Source: Pseudomonadota bacterium
GTDB lineage: Bacteria > Pseudomonadota > Gammaproteobacteria > Burkholderiales > Rhodocyclaceae
Length of the DNA: 64,000 nucleotides
Direction: 5' to 3'
NCBI GenBank assembly: GCA_018241665.1
Contig: JAFEDK010000026.1
Coordinates: 62,001-126,000 of the forward strand
Part shown: piece by piece, positions 27,688 to 37,277 of the stretch
Layout of the letters: each line of letters starts with the position of its first letter
Position numbering within the stretch: position 1 is the first letter of the stretch
Notes under the pieces: generated by a model
What the model was told of the DNA's origin: nothing
Seen by the model: only the letters and a program-made list of their open reading frames with translations
Databases searched by the model: none
Made by a program: the position numbers and the translations under genes

Positions 27688-29051
27688 GCCAGGTAGAACT
27701 CGGACGGAACCACGCCGTACGCGCCGGGCGGCAAGGCCTTGACGATGAAGTACTGCTCGCCCACAGCGCCGGGCCGGTCGTACAGCAGATCCACCGTCTG
27801 CGGATAGGCGTTCGGCTTCTTGTCCGGCCCGAGCAGGATCATGACTTTTGGTTTGAGGCGACGGATCCGGTTCTGGGCAACGACGACGGCCACCTCACCG
27901 GAATTGAGCTCAACCAGCGTGCCGACCGGATAGAGGCCGATGCACTGCACGAACTGATCGACGAGGCTTTCGGAGAAGCGGCTACCGCGCTGCACGCGCA
28001 CCGCATCGAGGGCTGACTGGGAACTCTCGGCCGGCCCATACGGGCGTTCGCGGGTCAGAGCACAATAGACATCGCAGATGCCCGAGATCTCGGCCATGAC
28101 GCCCACCGCCTCACCGCGCAGGCCCTTCGGGTAACCGCTTCCATCGACCCGTTCATGATGCCTGGCAACGATCTCGAGCATCAGCGGCGTCACGTGGGTC
28201 GATGCGGAAAGGATCTGCAGCGAATAGTCCACGTGGGTCTTGAAGATCTCGTACTCCATCGGCGTCAGGCTGCCCGGCTTGTGCAGCAGGCGATGGGGCA
28301 ACCTCAGCTTGCCCACGTCCTGCATCATGCCTGCCATGCCTAGGGTCGCGATGGCATCCTCACCGAGGCCGAGGGCCCGTCCGAAGATCATCACGTGTGC
28401 AGCCACATCAAGGGAATGATCGTAGCTGTAGCGGTCCGTCTGCTTGAGGCGGAGCAGCCACAACAGTGCATCCGGGTTGCGGGCGACGCTCAGCACCATT
28501 TCCGCCACCACGCTGCGCACCCGCTCGAGATCCGGGTTGAGGCTGCGCTGAACATCGCTGGCGATCTGCTCAAGCACGCCCTGGGCACGCTCGACGACCG
28601 GCAACGCGGCCGCAATCTCCGTTTCGAGAGGCGCCTCGATCCCCGCAGTCTGGGGCTCAGGCACAACGACAGCGTGGTAGTTGCCATCGCCGTCCCCCTC
28701 CTCCGTCAGCCCACCTGCTCGCAGCGCCCGAAGCAGGGCAAAGAAATCGAGCGGCCGCCTCCTGGCTACCAACTCGGCCTGCAAGGCCTCAGCGCCGCGC
28801 CGCGCTCCCCGCGGCGTCTCGGGCGCCTGCGGCTCGGCTCTCCAGGCTTCACCGACGGACCGACTCCGGTCCACATACACGAAGCGGCATTCCTTCTGCA
28901 CCTGCTCGAGCATCGCCGCATCCTCGATCAGGAAGCCCTGCAGCAGGAACGAAGACTCCAGCCACGGGCGATCCAGCTCAGCCACGAACATGCCGACGAT
29001 CAGATCACGGGCGGCGACGATTTCCCTCACCACAACTCTCCTGAACGGCAA
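27684..29051 (-). CDS. HD-GYP domain protein with N-terminal DUF3391 and a substituted HD histidine
   Basis: 455 residues. The N-terminal DUF3391 region (about 8-125) starts VREIVAARDLIVGMFVAELDRPW. The HD-GYP domain (about 170-375) has YSYDHSLDVA (H212), MMQDVGK (244-248), THVDYS (H273), ARHHERVDGSGYPKGL (297-311) and ISGICDVYCAL. In the usual HD-GYP domain the second motif is HDIGK; here the histidine is glutamine (Q244) while the aspartate stays. Metal binding, and so c-di-GMP hydrolysis, may be lost or altered. The GYP loop is intact. Coupled to the EAL gene by a 4-bp overlap. Confidence 0.9.
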   Translation of the reverse strand: MPFRRVVVREIVAARDLIVGMFVAELDRPWLESSFLLQGFLIEDAAMLEQVQKECRFVYVDRSRSVGEAWRAEPQAPETPRGARRGAEALQAELVARRRPLDFFALLRALRAGGLTEEGDGDGNYHAVVVPEPQTAGIEAPLETEIAAALPVVERAQGVLEQIASDVQRSLNPDLERVRSVVAEMVLSVARNPDALLWLLRLKQTDRYSYDHSLDVAAHVMIFGRALGLGEDAIATLGMAGMMQDVGKLRLPHRLLHKPGSLTPMEYEIFKTHVDYSLQILSASTHVTPLMLEIVARHHERVDGSGYPKGLRGEAVGVMAEISGICDVYCALTRERPYGPAESSQSALDAVRVQRGSRFSESLVDQFVQCIGLYPVGTLVELNSGEVAVVVAQNRIRRLKPKVMILLGPDKKPNAYPQTVDLLYDRPGAVGEQYFIVKALPPGAYGVVPSEFYLA

Positions 29052-29064
29052 GCGGCCTTGCGGG

Positions 29065-30102
29065 TCACGGCGCCGGATTCGTGAATTGCTGGTGAATCGC
29101 CTCCACCCCGGCCAGCACGGCCTCCGGCAAGCTCAGCTCGGCAGCCCGCAGATTAGCCTCGAGCTGGGCGACGGAGGTCGCCCCGAGGATGGTGCTGCCG
29201 ACCAGCGGCTGGGATGCCACGAAGGCGATCGCCAGCTCGGCGCCAGTCAGTCCGTGCTGGCGAGCAAGGTCGACATAGGCCGCGACCGCCGGGCGCACAT
29301 TGGGCTTGTCGTAGCGCTGCCCGAAACCAGGGAAAAGGGAAATGCGGCCGGACGCGGCCGGATCTTCCAGATACTTGCCGGTCAGATGCCCGAAAGCCAG
29401 CACGGAGTAAGGCAGCAGGCTGACCTTCTCGCGGAAGCACACCTCGGCCAGCCCTTGGTCGAAGACGCGATTGAGCAAGCTGTAAGCGTTCTGGATCGTG
29501 ACGACGCGCGGCAAGCCCAGCTCGTCGGCCAGGCGCAGAAACTCCATCACACCCCAGGGGTGTTCGTTGGACAGCCCCACGTAGCGGATCTTGCCCTCGC
29601 GGACGAGTTCCCCGAGAACCTCGAGCTGCTCGCGGATCGGTGTCGCGGCGCGCTCGGCGGCGGGGTCGAAGCGCCACTGCCCGAACATCGGCTGGTTGCG
29701 GGCCGGCCAGTGCAGCTGGTACAGGTCGATGTAATCGGTACCGAGCCGCCTCAGGCTGACTTCCAGCGCCGTCCGGATGTTGTCCCGGTCGAGCGCCTGT
29801 GGTCCGCCGCGGATCCAGCCCATCCCCCGCGCTGGACCGGCCACCTTGGTCGCCAGCACGACCTTGTCACGAGCCTGCCCCTTGAGCCACGAGCCGACGA
29901 TGGACTCCGTCGCGCCATAAGTTCCGGCCTGGGGCGGCACCGGATACATTTCCGCCGTATCGATGAAGTTCACGCCACGCGCAAAGGCGGCATCAAGTTG
30001 AGCATGCCCTTCCGCCTCGTTGTTCTGCCGGCCAAAGGTCATCGTCCCGAGGCACACCGGCGACACCTGCAAGTCGCTGTTCCCCAGCCTTCGATATTCC
30101 AT
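29065..30102 (-). CDS. Aldo/keto reductase (Tas-like)
   Basis: 345 residues from the ATG at 30102. It has the AKR barrel: EYRRLGNSDLQVSPVCLGTMTFG, NFIDTAEMYPVPPQAGTYGATE (catalytic Asp/Tyr), VLATKV (Lys), DLYQLHWPAR (His) and IRYVGLSNE. The long insertion PVPPQAGTYGATESIVG is characteristic of the Tas subgroup. A cytoplasmic NADPH-dependent reductase of unknown physiological substrate. It ends 13 bp before the HD-GYP gene start on the same strand, so they may be co-transcribed. Divergent from rlmM. Confidence 0.92.
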   Translation of the reverse strand: MEYRRLGNSDLQVSPVCLGTMTFGRQNNEAEGHAQLDAAFARGVNFIDTAEMYPVPPQAGTYGATESIVGSWLKGQARDKVVLATKVAGPARGMGWIRGGPQALDRDNIRTALEVSLRRLGTDYIDLYQLHWPARNQPMFGQWRFDPAAERAATPIREQLEVLGELVREGKIRYVGLSNEHPWGVMEFLRLADELGLPRVVTIQNAYSLLNRVFDQGLAEVCFREKVSLLPYSVLAFGHLTGKYLEDPAASGRISLFPGFGQRYDKPNVRPAVAAYVDLARQHGLTGAELAIAFVASQPLVGSTILGATSVAQLEANLRAAELSLPEAVLAGVEAIHQQFTNPAP

Positions 30103-30263
30103 GAAATCACTCCCCAACCCGGCCAAGAAACGGCTCCGGCGCAATGATCGGTTATCATCCGCCACCAGTCGGCCCGCCCGCCACACCGGAAAATGACGAT
30201 GGCGGCCCCTGAGTATTCCGGAATTCTACACACCCATCCTGCACCGACGCTCACCCAGTATTC

Positions 30264-31346
30264 ATGTTGCCTGTCAACCAGCCCCACCCGGCCCTCGGCG
30301 TCCTCGTTCAATGCCGGCCCGGTTTCGAAGCCGATGCCGCCCAGGAACTCCAGGCCGAAGGCCGACGCCTCGCCGGCCGGATCGAGACGCGCAACAACAG
30401 CGGCTTCGTCTATCTGGCCCTGGATACGCCTGCCCCCCACGACGAAATACGACGTCGCCTCGACATCGCGCGGCTGATCTTCGCCCGCCAGGCCTTCCAG
30501 GTGCTGGCAATCATCGACGATCTACCGGAGCGCGACCGGCTGACACCCCTGCAGGAGGCCATCAGGTCCTTCGGCGAGCGCTTTTCCGAGCTGCTGCTGG
30601 AAACCCCCGACACCAACGACGGCAAGGAGCAATCGGGCTTCCTGAAACGCTTCGGACCCCTGCTGCAGACGGCACTCAACGATGCCGGCCTGCTGCGCCC
30701 CGACACGCCCCATCTGCCGCGCCTGCACCTTTTCCTTGTCGGCAACCGCCAGGCCTGGCTCGGCCTCAGCATGCCCAGCGAGTCCTCACCCTGGCCGATG
30801 GGCATTCCGCGCCTGCGCATGCCGAAGGAGGCACCGAGCCGCTCGACCCTCAAGTTGGCCGAAGCGATTCTTACGCTGCTGACGTCGGACGAACAGAAGA
30901 CCACCCTGCGCGCCGGCCTGCAGGCCGTCGACCTGGGCGCCTCGCCCGGCGGCTGGAGCTGGCAGCTGGCCAGCCGGGGGCTGCGGGTCACCGCCATTGA
31001 CAACGGCCCCCTAGCCCCGTCCGCGCTGGCCACCGGGCTCATCACCCACCAGCGGGCCGACGGCTTCACCTGGCGCCCGAAGAAGCCTGTCGAGTGGATG
31101 GTCTGCGACATGGTCGAACAGCCTTCGCGCATTGCGCCACTGATGGCGGAATGGATCGCCAGCGGACGCTGCCGGCACACCATTTTCAACCTCAAGCTGC
31201 CGATGAAACGCCGGCAAGAGGAAGTCGAGCGCTGCCGCGCCCTCATCGACCAGCGCCTGCGCCCGGCCGGCATCAAATATACATTGCGAATCAAACACCT
31301 CTATCACGACCGGGAAGAGGTTACCTGCTATCTGACGCGGCGCTGA
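30264..31346 (+). CDS. rlmM: 23S rRNA 2'-O-ribose methyltransferase RlmM
   Basis: 360 residues. An N-terminal THUMP-like region (CRPGFEADAAQELQAEGRRLAG) is followed by a Rossmann methyltransferase domain with AVDLGASPGGWSWQLASRG (SAM site), TAIDNGPL and the K-D-K-E elements in WMVCDMVEQP and IFNLKLPMKRR. RlmM methylates C2498 of 23S rRNA. The size equals the family norm. The ATG at 30264 gives a short N-terminus, with MLPVNQPHPALGVLVQ before the conserved core. Single gene, head-to-tail with rhlE. Confidence 0.94.
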   Translation: MLPVNQPHPALGVLVQCRPGFEADAAQELQAEGRRLAGRIETRNNSGFVYLALDTPAPHDEIRRRLDIARLIFARQAFQVLAIIDDLPERDRLTPLQEAIRSFGERFSELLLETPDTNDGKEQSGFLKRFGPLLQTALNDAGLLRPDTPHLPRLHLFLVGNRQAWLGLSMPSESSPWPMGIPRLRMPKEAPSRSTLKLAEAILTLLTSDEQKTTLRAGLQAVDLGASPGGWSWQLASRGLRVTAIDNGPLAPSALATGLITHQRADGFTWRPKKPVEWMVCDMVEQPSRIAPLMAEWIASGRCRHTIFNLKLPMKRRQEEVERCRALIDQRLRPAGIKYTLRIKHLYHDREEVTCYLTRR

Positions 31347-31359
31347 GGGCGCGCCGATG

Positions 31360-31365
31360 TATAAT
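31360..31365 (+). promoter_or_regulatory. Candidate -10 element for rhlE
   Basis: TATAAT lies 62 bp before the rhlE ATG in the 80-bp gap after rlmM. No good -35 hexamer sits 16-18 nt upstream, so the promoter is weak or the match is chance. Confidence 0.35.
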
Positions 31366-31426
31366 GTTTGCCTATTTAAATGGTGCGGTGCACTAAACCC
31401 GCCGTACCGCGATCGTGATCAAATCC

Positions 31427-32881
31427 ATGTCGTTTTCCGAACTCGGGCTCATCCCTGAAATCCTGCAGGCCGTCACCGACGCCGGCTACACCGAACCCAC
31501 TCCGATCCAGCGCCAGGCGATTCCCGTCGTCCTCGCCGGACACGACGTCATGGGCGGCGCCCAAACGGGTACCGGCAAGACCGCTGGCTTCACGCTGCCG
31601 CTGCTCAACCGCCTGGCCCGCCATGCCAGCACCTCGACCAGTCCTGCGCGCCATCCGGTTCGCGCCCTGATCCTGGCGCCGACGCGCGAGCTGGCCATGC
31701 AGGTCTTCGAGTCGGTCAAGATGTACTCCAAGCACCTGCCCCTGCGCAGCACCTGCATTTACGGCGGCGTCGACATGAATCCGCAGATCCAGGAACTGCG
31801 TCGCGGCATCGAGATCGTCGTGGCCACGCCGGGCCGCCTGCTTGATCACGTGCAGCAAAAGACCATCGCCCTCGGCCAGGTCGAATTCCTGATCCTCGAT
31901 GAAGCCGACCGCATGCTCGACATGGGTTTCATTCCGGACATCCGCCGCATCCTCGCCCTGCTGCCCAGCAACCGCCAGAGCCTGCTGTTCTCTGCGACCT
32001 TCTCGGACGAGATCAAGAAGCTCGCCGACCAGATGCTGAAGAACCCGCAACTGATCGAAGTGGCCCGTCGCAACATGGTCAGCGAGACGATCACCCACGT
32101 CGTCCACCCGGTTTCCAGCGGTCTCAAGCGCAACCTGCTGGCCCACCTGATCCGTCACGAAGACGAGTCCAACCAGGTGCTGGTTTTCGTGGACACCAAG
32201 TTCGCCTGCAGCCGGCTGGCCCACTTCCTGGAGCGCCACGAGATCTCCGCGGACTCCATCCACGGCGACAAGAGCCAGCAGGCCCGCACCGAAACCCTCG
32301 AGAATTTCAAGAGCGGCAAGATCCGCGTACTGGTCGCCACCGACGTGGCCGCCCGCGGCCTCGACATCGAAGACCTGCCGTCGGTGATCAATTTCGAACT
32401 GCCGCACACGGCGGAAGACTATGTCCACCGCATCGGCCGGACCGGCCGGGCCGGCAAGAAAGGCAAGGCCGTGTCCTTGGTCAGCGCAGAGGAACGCCAC
32501 CGCCTCGCCGACATCCAGAAGCTGATCAAGCTGGAAATCCACCAGGAGGTTGTTCCCGGCTACGAGCCGGAGGTGGACTTTTTCGAAGGCGAGTCGGGTC
32601 GGCGCCGCAAGACATCCGCCCCCACGGCCCGCCAGCAGGCGGAGAGCAGCTCGAACGACCGTCGCAAGCGCCCGGAGCGGCCCGAGCGCGAGCGCACCGC
32701 CCCGCGCGGCCGTCAGAACCACATCGCGCCGGACGGCTTCGACTTCAGCAAGCCCTACGAGGCCACCAACCCGATCGCCCCCCAGCAAGCCACCGCAGCT
32801 CCCGCCTCGGCAGGGCGCGACATCCACAAGGCCCAGCGCCCCATCGCCTTCCTGCTCGGCGGCCTCGGACGCAAGGCCTGA
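31427..32881 (+). CDS. rhlE: DEAD-box ATP-dependent RNA helicase RhlE
   Basis: 484 residues from the ATG at 31427 (an in-frame GTG is 12 bp upstream). The N-terminus [16 protein letters not shown] is that of RhlE. Helicase motifs are in order: Q motif [19 protein letters not shown], Ia [51 protein letters not shown] basic, low-complexity tail of about 90 residues ([25 protein letters not shown]) probably binds RNA. Roles of RhlE in ribosome assembly and RNA decay are known. Ends at a strong bidirectional terminator. Confidence 0.95.
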   Translation: MSFSELGLIPEILQAVTDAGYTEPTPIQRQAIPVVLAGHDVMGGAQTGTGKTAGFTLPLLNRLARHASTSTSPARHPVRALILAPTRELAMQVFESVKMYSKHLPLRSTCIYGGVDMNPQIQELRRGIEIVVATPGRLLDHVQQKTIALGQVEFLILDEADRMLDMGFIPDIRRILALLPSNRQSLLFSATFSDEIKKLADQMLKNPQLIEVARRNMVSETITHVVHPVSSGLKRNLLAHLIRHEDESNQVLVFVDTKFACSRLAHFLERHEISADSIHGDKSQQARTETLENFKSGKIRVLVATDVAARGLDIEDLPSVINFELPHTAEDYVHRIGRTGRAGKKGKAVSLVSAEERHRLADIQKLIKLEIHQEVVPGYEPEVDFFEGESGRRRKTSAPTARQQAESSSNDRRKRPERPERERTAPRGRQNHIAPDGFDFSKPYEATNPIAPQQATAAPASAGRDIHKAQRPIAFLLGGLGRKA

Positions 32882-32953
32882 GCCCCAAGACACACAGAGG
32901 AAACGCCCGTAAGCCGGCAATATCGGCGGCGGGCGTCAGCGACGGACAAATGT

Positions 32954-32983
32954 AAAAAAGCCCCGACTTATCGGGGCTTTTTT
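32954..32983. terminator. Bidirectional terminator between rhlE and tRNA-His
   Basis: AAAAAAGCCCCGA and its complement TCGGGGCTTTTTT form an 11-13 bp stem with a four-base loop and T-runs in both directions. It ends rhlE on the plus strand and the tRNA-Thr/tRNA-His transcript on the minus strand. Confidence 0.93.
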
Positions 32984-32995
32984 ACGGGTATTCTT

Positions 32996-33072
32996 TGGGG
33001 CGACATACCGGGATCGAACCGGTGACACCTGGAATCACAATCCAGTGCTCTACCAACTGAGCTAATGCCGCC
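32996..33072 (-). tRNA. tRNA-His (anticodon GTG)
   Basis: Minus-strand cloverleaf: acceptor GCGGCAT with ATGTCGC, preceded by the extra G at -1 which pairs with C73 (the His identity pair), D-arm AGCTCAGTTGGTAGAGC, anticodon stem CTGGA/TCCAG with loop TTGTGAT, T-arm ACCGGTTCGATCCCGGT. The CCA end is encoded at 32998-32996. It is downstream of tRNA-Thr by 87 nt with no terminator between, so both are probably cut from one precursor. Confidence 0.96.
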
Positions 33073-33159
33073 ACTGCTTGCTGCAATGAGGAGTACGCGT
33101 GGGCGCAACTCCAGCAAAAAGGCCAACCCTCATGAGCTGACCTAAGTGCTTGTTTCTTA

Positions 33160-33235
33160 TGGTGCCGCTGACCGGAATCGAACTGGTGACCTTCGCATTA
33201 CGAATGCGCTGCTCTACCGACTGAGCTACAGCGGC
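33160..33235 (-). tRNA. tRNA-Thr (anticodon CGT)
   Basis: Minus-strand 76-nt cloverleaf: acceptor GCCGCTG with CAGCGGC, D-arm AGCTCAGTCGGTAGAGC, anticodon stem GCGCA/TGCG-type with loop TTCGTAA (anticodon CGT), T-arm CACCAGTTCGATTCCGGTC. The CCA end is encoded. It is the first of a two-tRNA transcript from the promoter at 33251-33279. Confidence 0.96.
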
Positions 33236-33250
33236 TCCAAGAAGTCGATA

Positions 33251-33279
33251 ATTATATACATGAAGTTTATGCGGCGCAA
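33251..33279 (-). promoter_or_regulatory. Sigma-70 promoter of tRNA-Thr-tRNA-His
   Basis: On the minus strand TTGCGC (33279-33274), 17 nt, TATAAT (33256-33251). The initiation region CGACTTCTTGG matches the one after the tRNA-Pro -10. Predicted start near 33244, leader about 9 nt. Confidence 0.72.
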
Positions 33280-33324
33280 GCCTCGATTGCACCACATAAC
33301 TCGCACATCTAGATCAGCAGCCTA

Positions 33325-36300
33325 TCACTCGCGGATGATTCGCCAGTTGACCACACGGGGATCGCCAGCTTCGGCAACGGTCTGTTCAAAGACCACCAGT
33401 TTGCCCTGCGCCGTTGTCCCGACGATGACGATCCGGTTGCCCAGGCGTACCAGTTGCATCCCCGTCAGGCCATCGTTTCCTTCCAGATACTGCACAGCGG
33501 AACCGACGCCGCCAACCGTGGTGTACAGGACCGACTGCCCCGTCCCGTAGTTGACGGAATAGGTACGCGAGGTGCCGGAGACATTGCAGGGATCATTGTT
33601 GAGGAGCGAACCCGTCCAGCTCAGGACACCATCGAAGGTCTGCAGGCCAACGATGATTCGCTCACGCACATTCCCCGAAACGCCCGTCAGATCGTAATAC
33701 CAGCCCATCGGCGCGGACGCGTCGAGCTTGGCCCCTTCGATCAGGTTCGTCACTTGATTCATCGCCGATCGACTGGCCGGAAAGCTCCCTCCCGCAGGGA
33801 AGGCCATCTGGTTGGCAGCAGTACCGTAAGCGGTACTGCGCGTACCGTCCCGGATCGCGTAAATCGTTTGCACCTGGGAATTCCCTTGATCATCCGAGGC
33901 GAGCAGGCGGCCGGTTCCCACGAAGACATAGCGCTTCAGGTCATCGGCGGAGTATTCCACCCGCGGAATCGCCGTGACCGCCTGCGCCGTACCATCAGGC
34001 GCCTTCAGCGACGCAATCTTGGTCGGCGCCGGCACCGCGTTCGCCTTGCTCGTGAAGTCAAAGCGCCAGACACTCCCGTTCAGGTCGCCGCCATACACAT
34101 AATCGACCGTGTAGTCCTGGTAATTGGACGTGAAGCCGGCGATCTGGGCCAGGCCAGACGGGTCGGCCGCCGTACCTTCAGTCGTATAGACCGCTTGCAG
34201 CAGAGCGCCATTCGTCGGATTGACGACGTACAGCACCCCCTTACCCGCATTGGGGCCGGTGGTGTTGTTATAGCCACCGGTGAGCAGTACCACCCATCCC
34301 CATTTGGCAGTCTTGACGATCAGGGGCTGGCCAAAGCTGAACCCCATGTCCGGATCGGAGAACTCCCACAGCACCTTGCTGGCCGCATCGGCCTCGGTCA
34401 TCGAGGATGTGATGCTGGTGACGTCCACACCGATGTAGCTCCGTCCGCCTTTGCCTTCCCCGACCACCAGCAGGGTGCGCCAGTCGAAGCTGCCCTGATC
34501 GCCGGCGATAGTCCCGCCTGCCCGGGCAAAATCGATGCTGCGCACTTCCGGCGTCGCATTCATGTAATAGCGGTGTGCATACGTCGGGCGGGCCAGAGCC
34601 TGGATGCCGCTGGTTTCCGGCACGTCGTCGGGCCCGGCATAAAGTGAGTAAGGCACGACGGCGAACAGTTCATTGCCCGCGTTGGACGTGTTGCTGGCAT
34701 CGAAGGCATGCAGCATGCCGTCGTTTGCACCGACATAGACAACCGGCGTCCGGTTCGCCTTGCTCGTCACGAACTGGGCATAGCCCGGATTGTAGGCATC
34801 CCCATACCCCTCTCCTGGCGCGCCCACATAAACGACCTGGGAGTCCACGATGTCGCCGAGCAGGCTTTCCCGCTGCCTGTAGAGGTTGGTCACCGAGGCG
34901 GTCGATTCATACGTGCGGTCGCCACGCAGATAGTTCAGCACCCGCTGACCATCCACATCATCACCTGACGGCGTAACGGACGTCTTGCTGAGGTTGAGCT
35001 TCTGTTTGGCGCCCAGACTGGCAAAGCGGAAAGTCACCGCCTTCAGGTTGGACGCCGATACCGCCTTGGATTCATCCTTGAGCGCCAAGGTCGTGATCTT
35101 GCGTGCGCTGTCCCAGCCCGATCCGGCAGCCAGCGCCCCGAGCTTGGTGGCCGCGCTCCACAGGGTGCTCGTCACGGGCTGGTTGTTGTTGTCGAAAGAA
35201 GTGATGGCCGATGCCGTGACATCGCCCTTCCAGGTCGAGGCGTCATAGGTACCCTGGTACGAATTCCCCCCCCCCGCCGCCACGTTCAACTGCGGAGAAG
35301 ACAGTGCCGAGCCTGCCCCCGTACCACTTCCCGATGCAATACTCTTGAAGGCGCTCTGCAGACCGGCCACCATCGCGTCGGGTGTGTTGGCCAGGTAGTA
35401 GTTGGTCGGGAGCGTCGCGGCGGTCTTATTGTTGCCAGTGTCTGTGTAGGTTCGAGCCGGCGCCCCAGCAGCCGTCTTCTCATACCAACTGTCCTTCGCC
35501 GCGTCGAAAAGCCCGATCGAGCCATCAGGCTTCGTGTAACCACCGTACTTCGTCGCCAGCCAGTACTGGTCATTCACCATCTTGGGAATGGTCGGCTCCA
35601 GAACGTCCATCCAGTAGGTGCTGATGTTCTGGGTTCCCGCCAGATCCGTCCGGATGTCACTCGAATGGGCATAGTAGGCGATGCCTGCAATCAGGTAGCC
35701 GTTCTCCGTACCGCCAGTACTCACGTCCGTTGCCCCTAGGTTGGCTCCCAACCCCTCAAGCACACCGACGGCATTGGTCCACGCCACTGCCGTTTTCAGA
35801 CTCCCCATATCAGCATCCACCCCGACGGCCGGCGCGCTGGCCCCGGAAAGGTTCTTGAGATCGTAGTTGGAATTGGTGTCGCCAATGCCGATAATGTAGT
35901 TCTTCTTGCAGGAGAGAGGACCGGCAGCCGGATATCTGGCATCGACCGCCGGATCGTTCCAGGTTTCGAAAACTGGAAAGTTGTCGCGTAGCTGGGTATT
36001 GAGCCCCGAAATGTAGGAGGGGGTTGGCTGCAGCCCCTTGAAATACTTCACCACTTCCGCATACAGTTCGCTGACCGGATCAAAATACTTATACAGACCT
36101 TTATCCTGACCGAACCGGTTCAGGTAATTGATGGTCCCGCTGTTATCAACCCCCTGCACAGCTTTTATGTTGTACGGATCTGGGGGAAAAACGCCGGTCG
36201 GCAAAATCTCCGACGCAATCGACTGGAGTTTAGCCCGCAGAACACCACCGTCCTTGTTGTTATTAACCACGCCATTTGCATCCTTATCGGTCGCCGTGAA

Positions 36301-37254
36301 CAACCCCAGATAGCCAAAGGCACCGAAATACATCTTGTCCTGGTACTTCTGCATCAGCCCCACCGGCTTCCACACGATCTTTGACCCGTCGCCGCTGACA
36401 TACTTCTGACAGTTGGTCTCCAGCAGCGAGACGCCATTTACTTTCTCGTCGCGACACACCTCCACGCGTACATCGAACATCTTGCATGGGTATTTGGTGT
36501 TTTTTGTGCAGACATTATTATCTTCAGCATTAAGTGCCGCCCCGCTCGTTCCGCTGCTTCCATCCGGCCACTTCGACGACGTCAGCAGGCCAAAACGCAC
36601 CTGAACCCCTTCCCCGCCGTTACGGATACCCAGCGTGCCTGTCGTCACCCCGGTCGCGCTCGTGTCGGTATATTTAGCGAGATCCGTACTCCCTAGGCTC
36701 CGGTCGATGAAGTTGCTCGTCAGATAGCTACCTTGCTTGGAGGCGTAGGCTCGTTCGAGTATCGTCGTTCCATAAGGCGCCGTTGGCGCGAGGTCGAACG
36801 CTGTCGGCAGATCAACGGCCCGATAGCCGCCGGTCAGCGCCCAACGAAAGGTATCGATCCCCTGCATCGTGGCCCAGTTCATGAAATTGCCGCTCCAGCG
36901 ACCATTTTTCCCCGAGCAGGAATACAGCGCGGCAGCCGTCGTGAAATCGGCCGGCTTGAAATACCCCTTGGGTGCCTCCGAAACGTACTGGTAGCACTTT
37001 TCCGGATCAAAATAGCCCAAATACTTTTTTGCCCCTTGGAACGTGTCATCCGAGTTCTTATATGCCCGCGTAATCGCCGTCGGAAATTCCACGGACAGCG
37101 CCAGCATCACGTTTGCAGCAACGTCCGCCACGCGAACCGGCTGATCGGCCAGGGGCGTCTTGGCCGCCGATACAGGCCCCGCGCCCAGGCAGGCGACAAC
37201 TCCGCTCAGAACAACCGACGCGAAACGACGCCGGCGCAAAGCCCACGTTTTCAT
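33325..37254 (-). CDS. pilY1: Type IV pilus tip adhesin/biogenesis factor PilY1 (PilC)
   Basis: 1309 residues from the ATG at 37254, which has GAGGA nine bases upstream and gives a clean signal peptide (KTWALRRRRFASVVLSGVV, ending GPVSA). A start at 37281 overlapping pilX is possible. The N-terminal half reads ANVMLALSVEFPTAITRAYK, the betaproteobacterial PilY1 form without a von Willebrand MIDAS motif. The C-terminal half is a PilC beta-propeller: VVYVGANDGMLHAFDAS, YMNATPEVRSIDF, LLVVGEGKGGRSYIGVDV and YVYGGDLNGSVWRFD, whose acidic loop resembles the calcium site. Acidic TDKDANGVVNNNKDGG may bind calcium too. Last gene of the minor pilin operon. Confidence 0.93.
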   Translation of the reverse strand: MKTWALRRRRFASVVLSGVVACLGAGPVSAAKTPLADQPVRVADVAANVMLALSVEFPTAITRAYKNSDDTFQGAKKYLGYFDPEKCYQYVSEAPKGYFKPADFTTAAALYSCSGKNGRWSGNFMNWATMQGIDTFRWALTGGYRAVDLPTAFDLAPTAPYGTTILERAYASKQGSYLTSNFIDRSLGSTDLAKYTDTSATGVTTGTLGIRNGGEGVQVRFGLLTSSKWPDGSSGTSGAALNAEDNNVCTKNTKYPCKMFDVRVEVCRDEKVNGVSLLETNCQKYVSGDGSKIVWKPVGLMQKYQDKMYFGAFGYLGLFTATDKDANGVVNNNKDGGVLRAKLQSIASEILPTGVFPPDPYNIKAVQGVDNSGTINYLNRFGQDKGLYKYFDPVSELYAEVVKYFKGLQPTPSYISGLNTQLRDNFPVFETWNDPAVDARYPAAGPLSCKKNYIIGIGDTNSNYDLKNLSGASAPAVGVDADMGSLKTAVAWTNAVGVLEGLGANLGATDVSTGGTENGYLIAGIAYYAHSSDIRTDLAGTQNISTYWMDVLEPTIPKMVNDQYWLATKYGGYTKPDGSIGLFDAAKDSWYEKTAAGAPARTYTDTGNNKTAATLPTNYYLANTPDAMVAGLQSAFKSIASGSGTGAGSALSSPQLNVAAGGGNSYQGTYDASTWKGDVTASAITSFDNNNQPVTSTLWSAATKLGALAAGSGWDSARKITTLALKDESKAVSASNLKAVTFRFASLGAKQKLNLSKTSVTPSGDDVDGQRVLNYLRGDRTYESTASVTNLYRQRESLLGDIVDSQVVYVGAPGEGYGDAYNPGYAQFVTSKANRTPVVYVGANDGMLHAFDASNTSNAGNELFAVVPYSLYAGPDDVPETSGIQALARPTYAHRYYMNATPEVRSIDFARAGGTIAGDQGSFDWRTLLVVGEGKGGRSYIGVDVTSITSSMTEADAASKVLWEFSDPDMGFSFGQPLIVKTAKWGWVVLLTGGYNNTTGPNAGKGVLYVVNPTNGALLQAVYTTEGTAADPSGLAQIAGFTSNYQDYTVDYVYGGDLNGSVWRFDFTSKANAVPAPTKIASLKAPDGTAQAVTAIPRVEYSADDLKRYVFVGTGRLLASDDQGNSQVQTIYAIRDGTRSTAYGTAANQMAFPAGGSFPASRSAMNQVTNLIEGAKLDASAPMGWYYDLTGVSGNVRERIIVGLQTFDGVLSWTGSLLNNDPCNVSGTSRTYSVNYGTGQSVLYTTVGGVGSAVQYLEGNDGLTGMQLVRLGNRIVIVGTTAQGKLVVFEQTVAEAGDPRVVNWRIIRE

Positions 37255-37277
37255 TTCCTGCATTCCTCTCTGGTTCA

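Noticed and set aside
33000-33300. Short open frames across the tRNA genes
   Set aside because: They read through tRNA cloverleaves and are not proteins.
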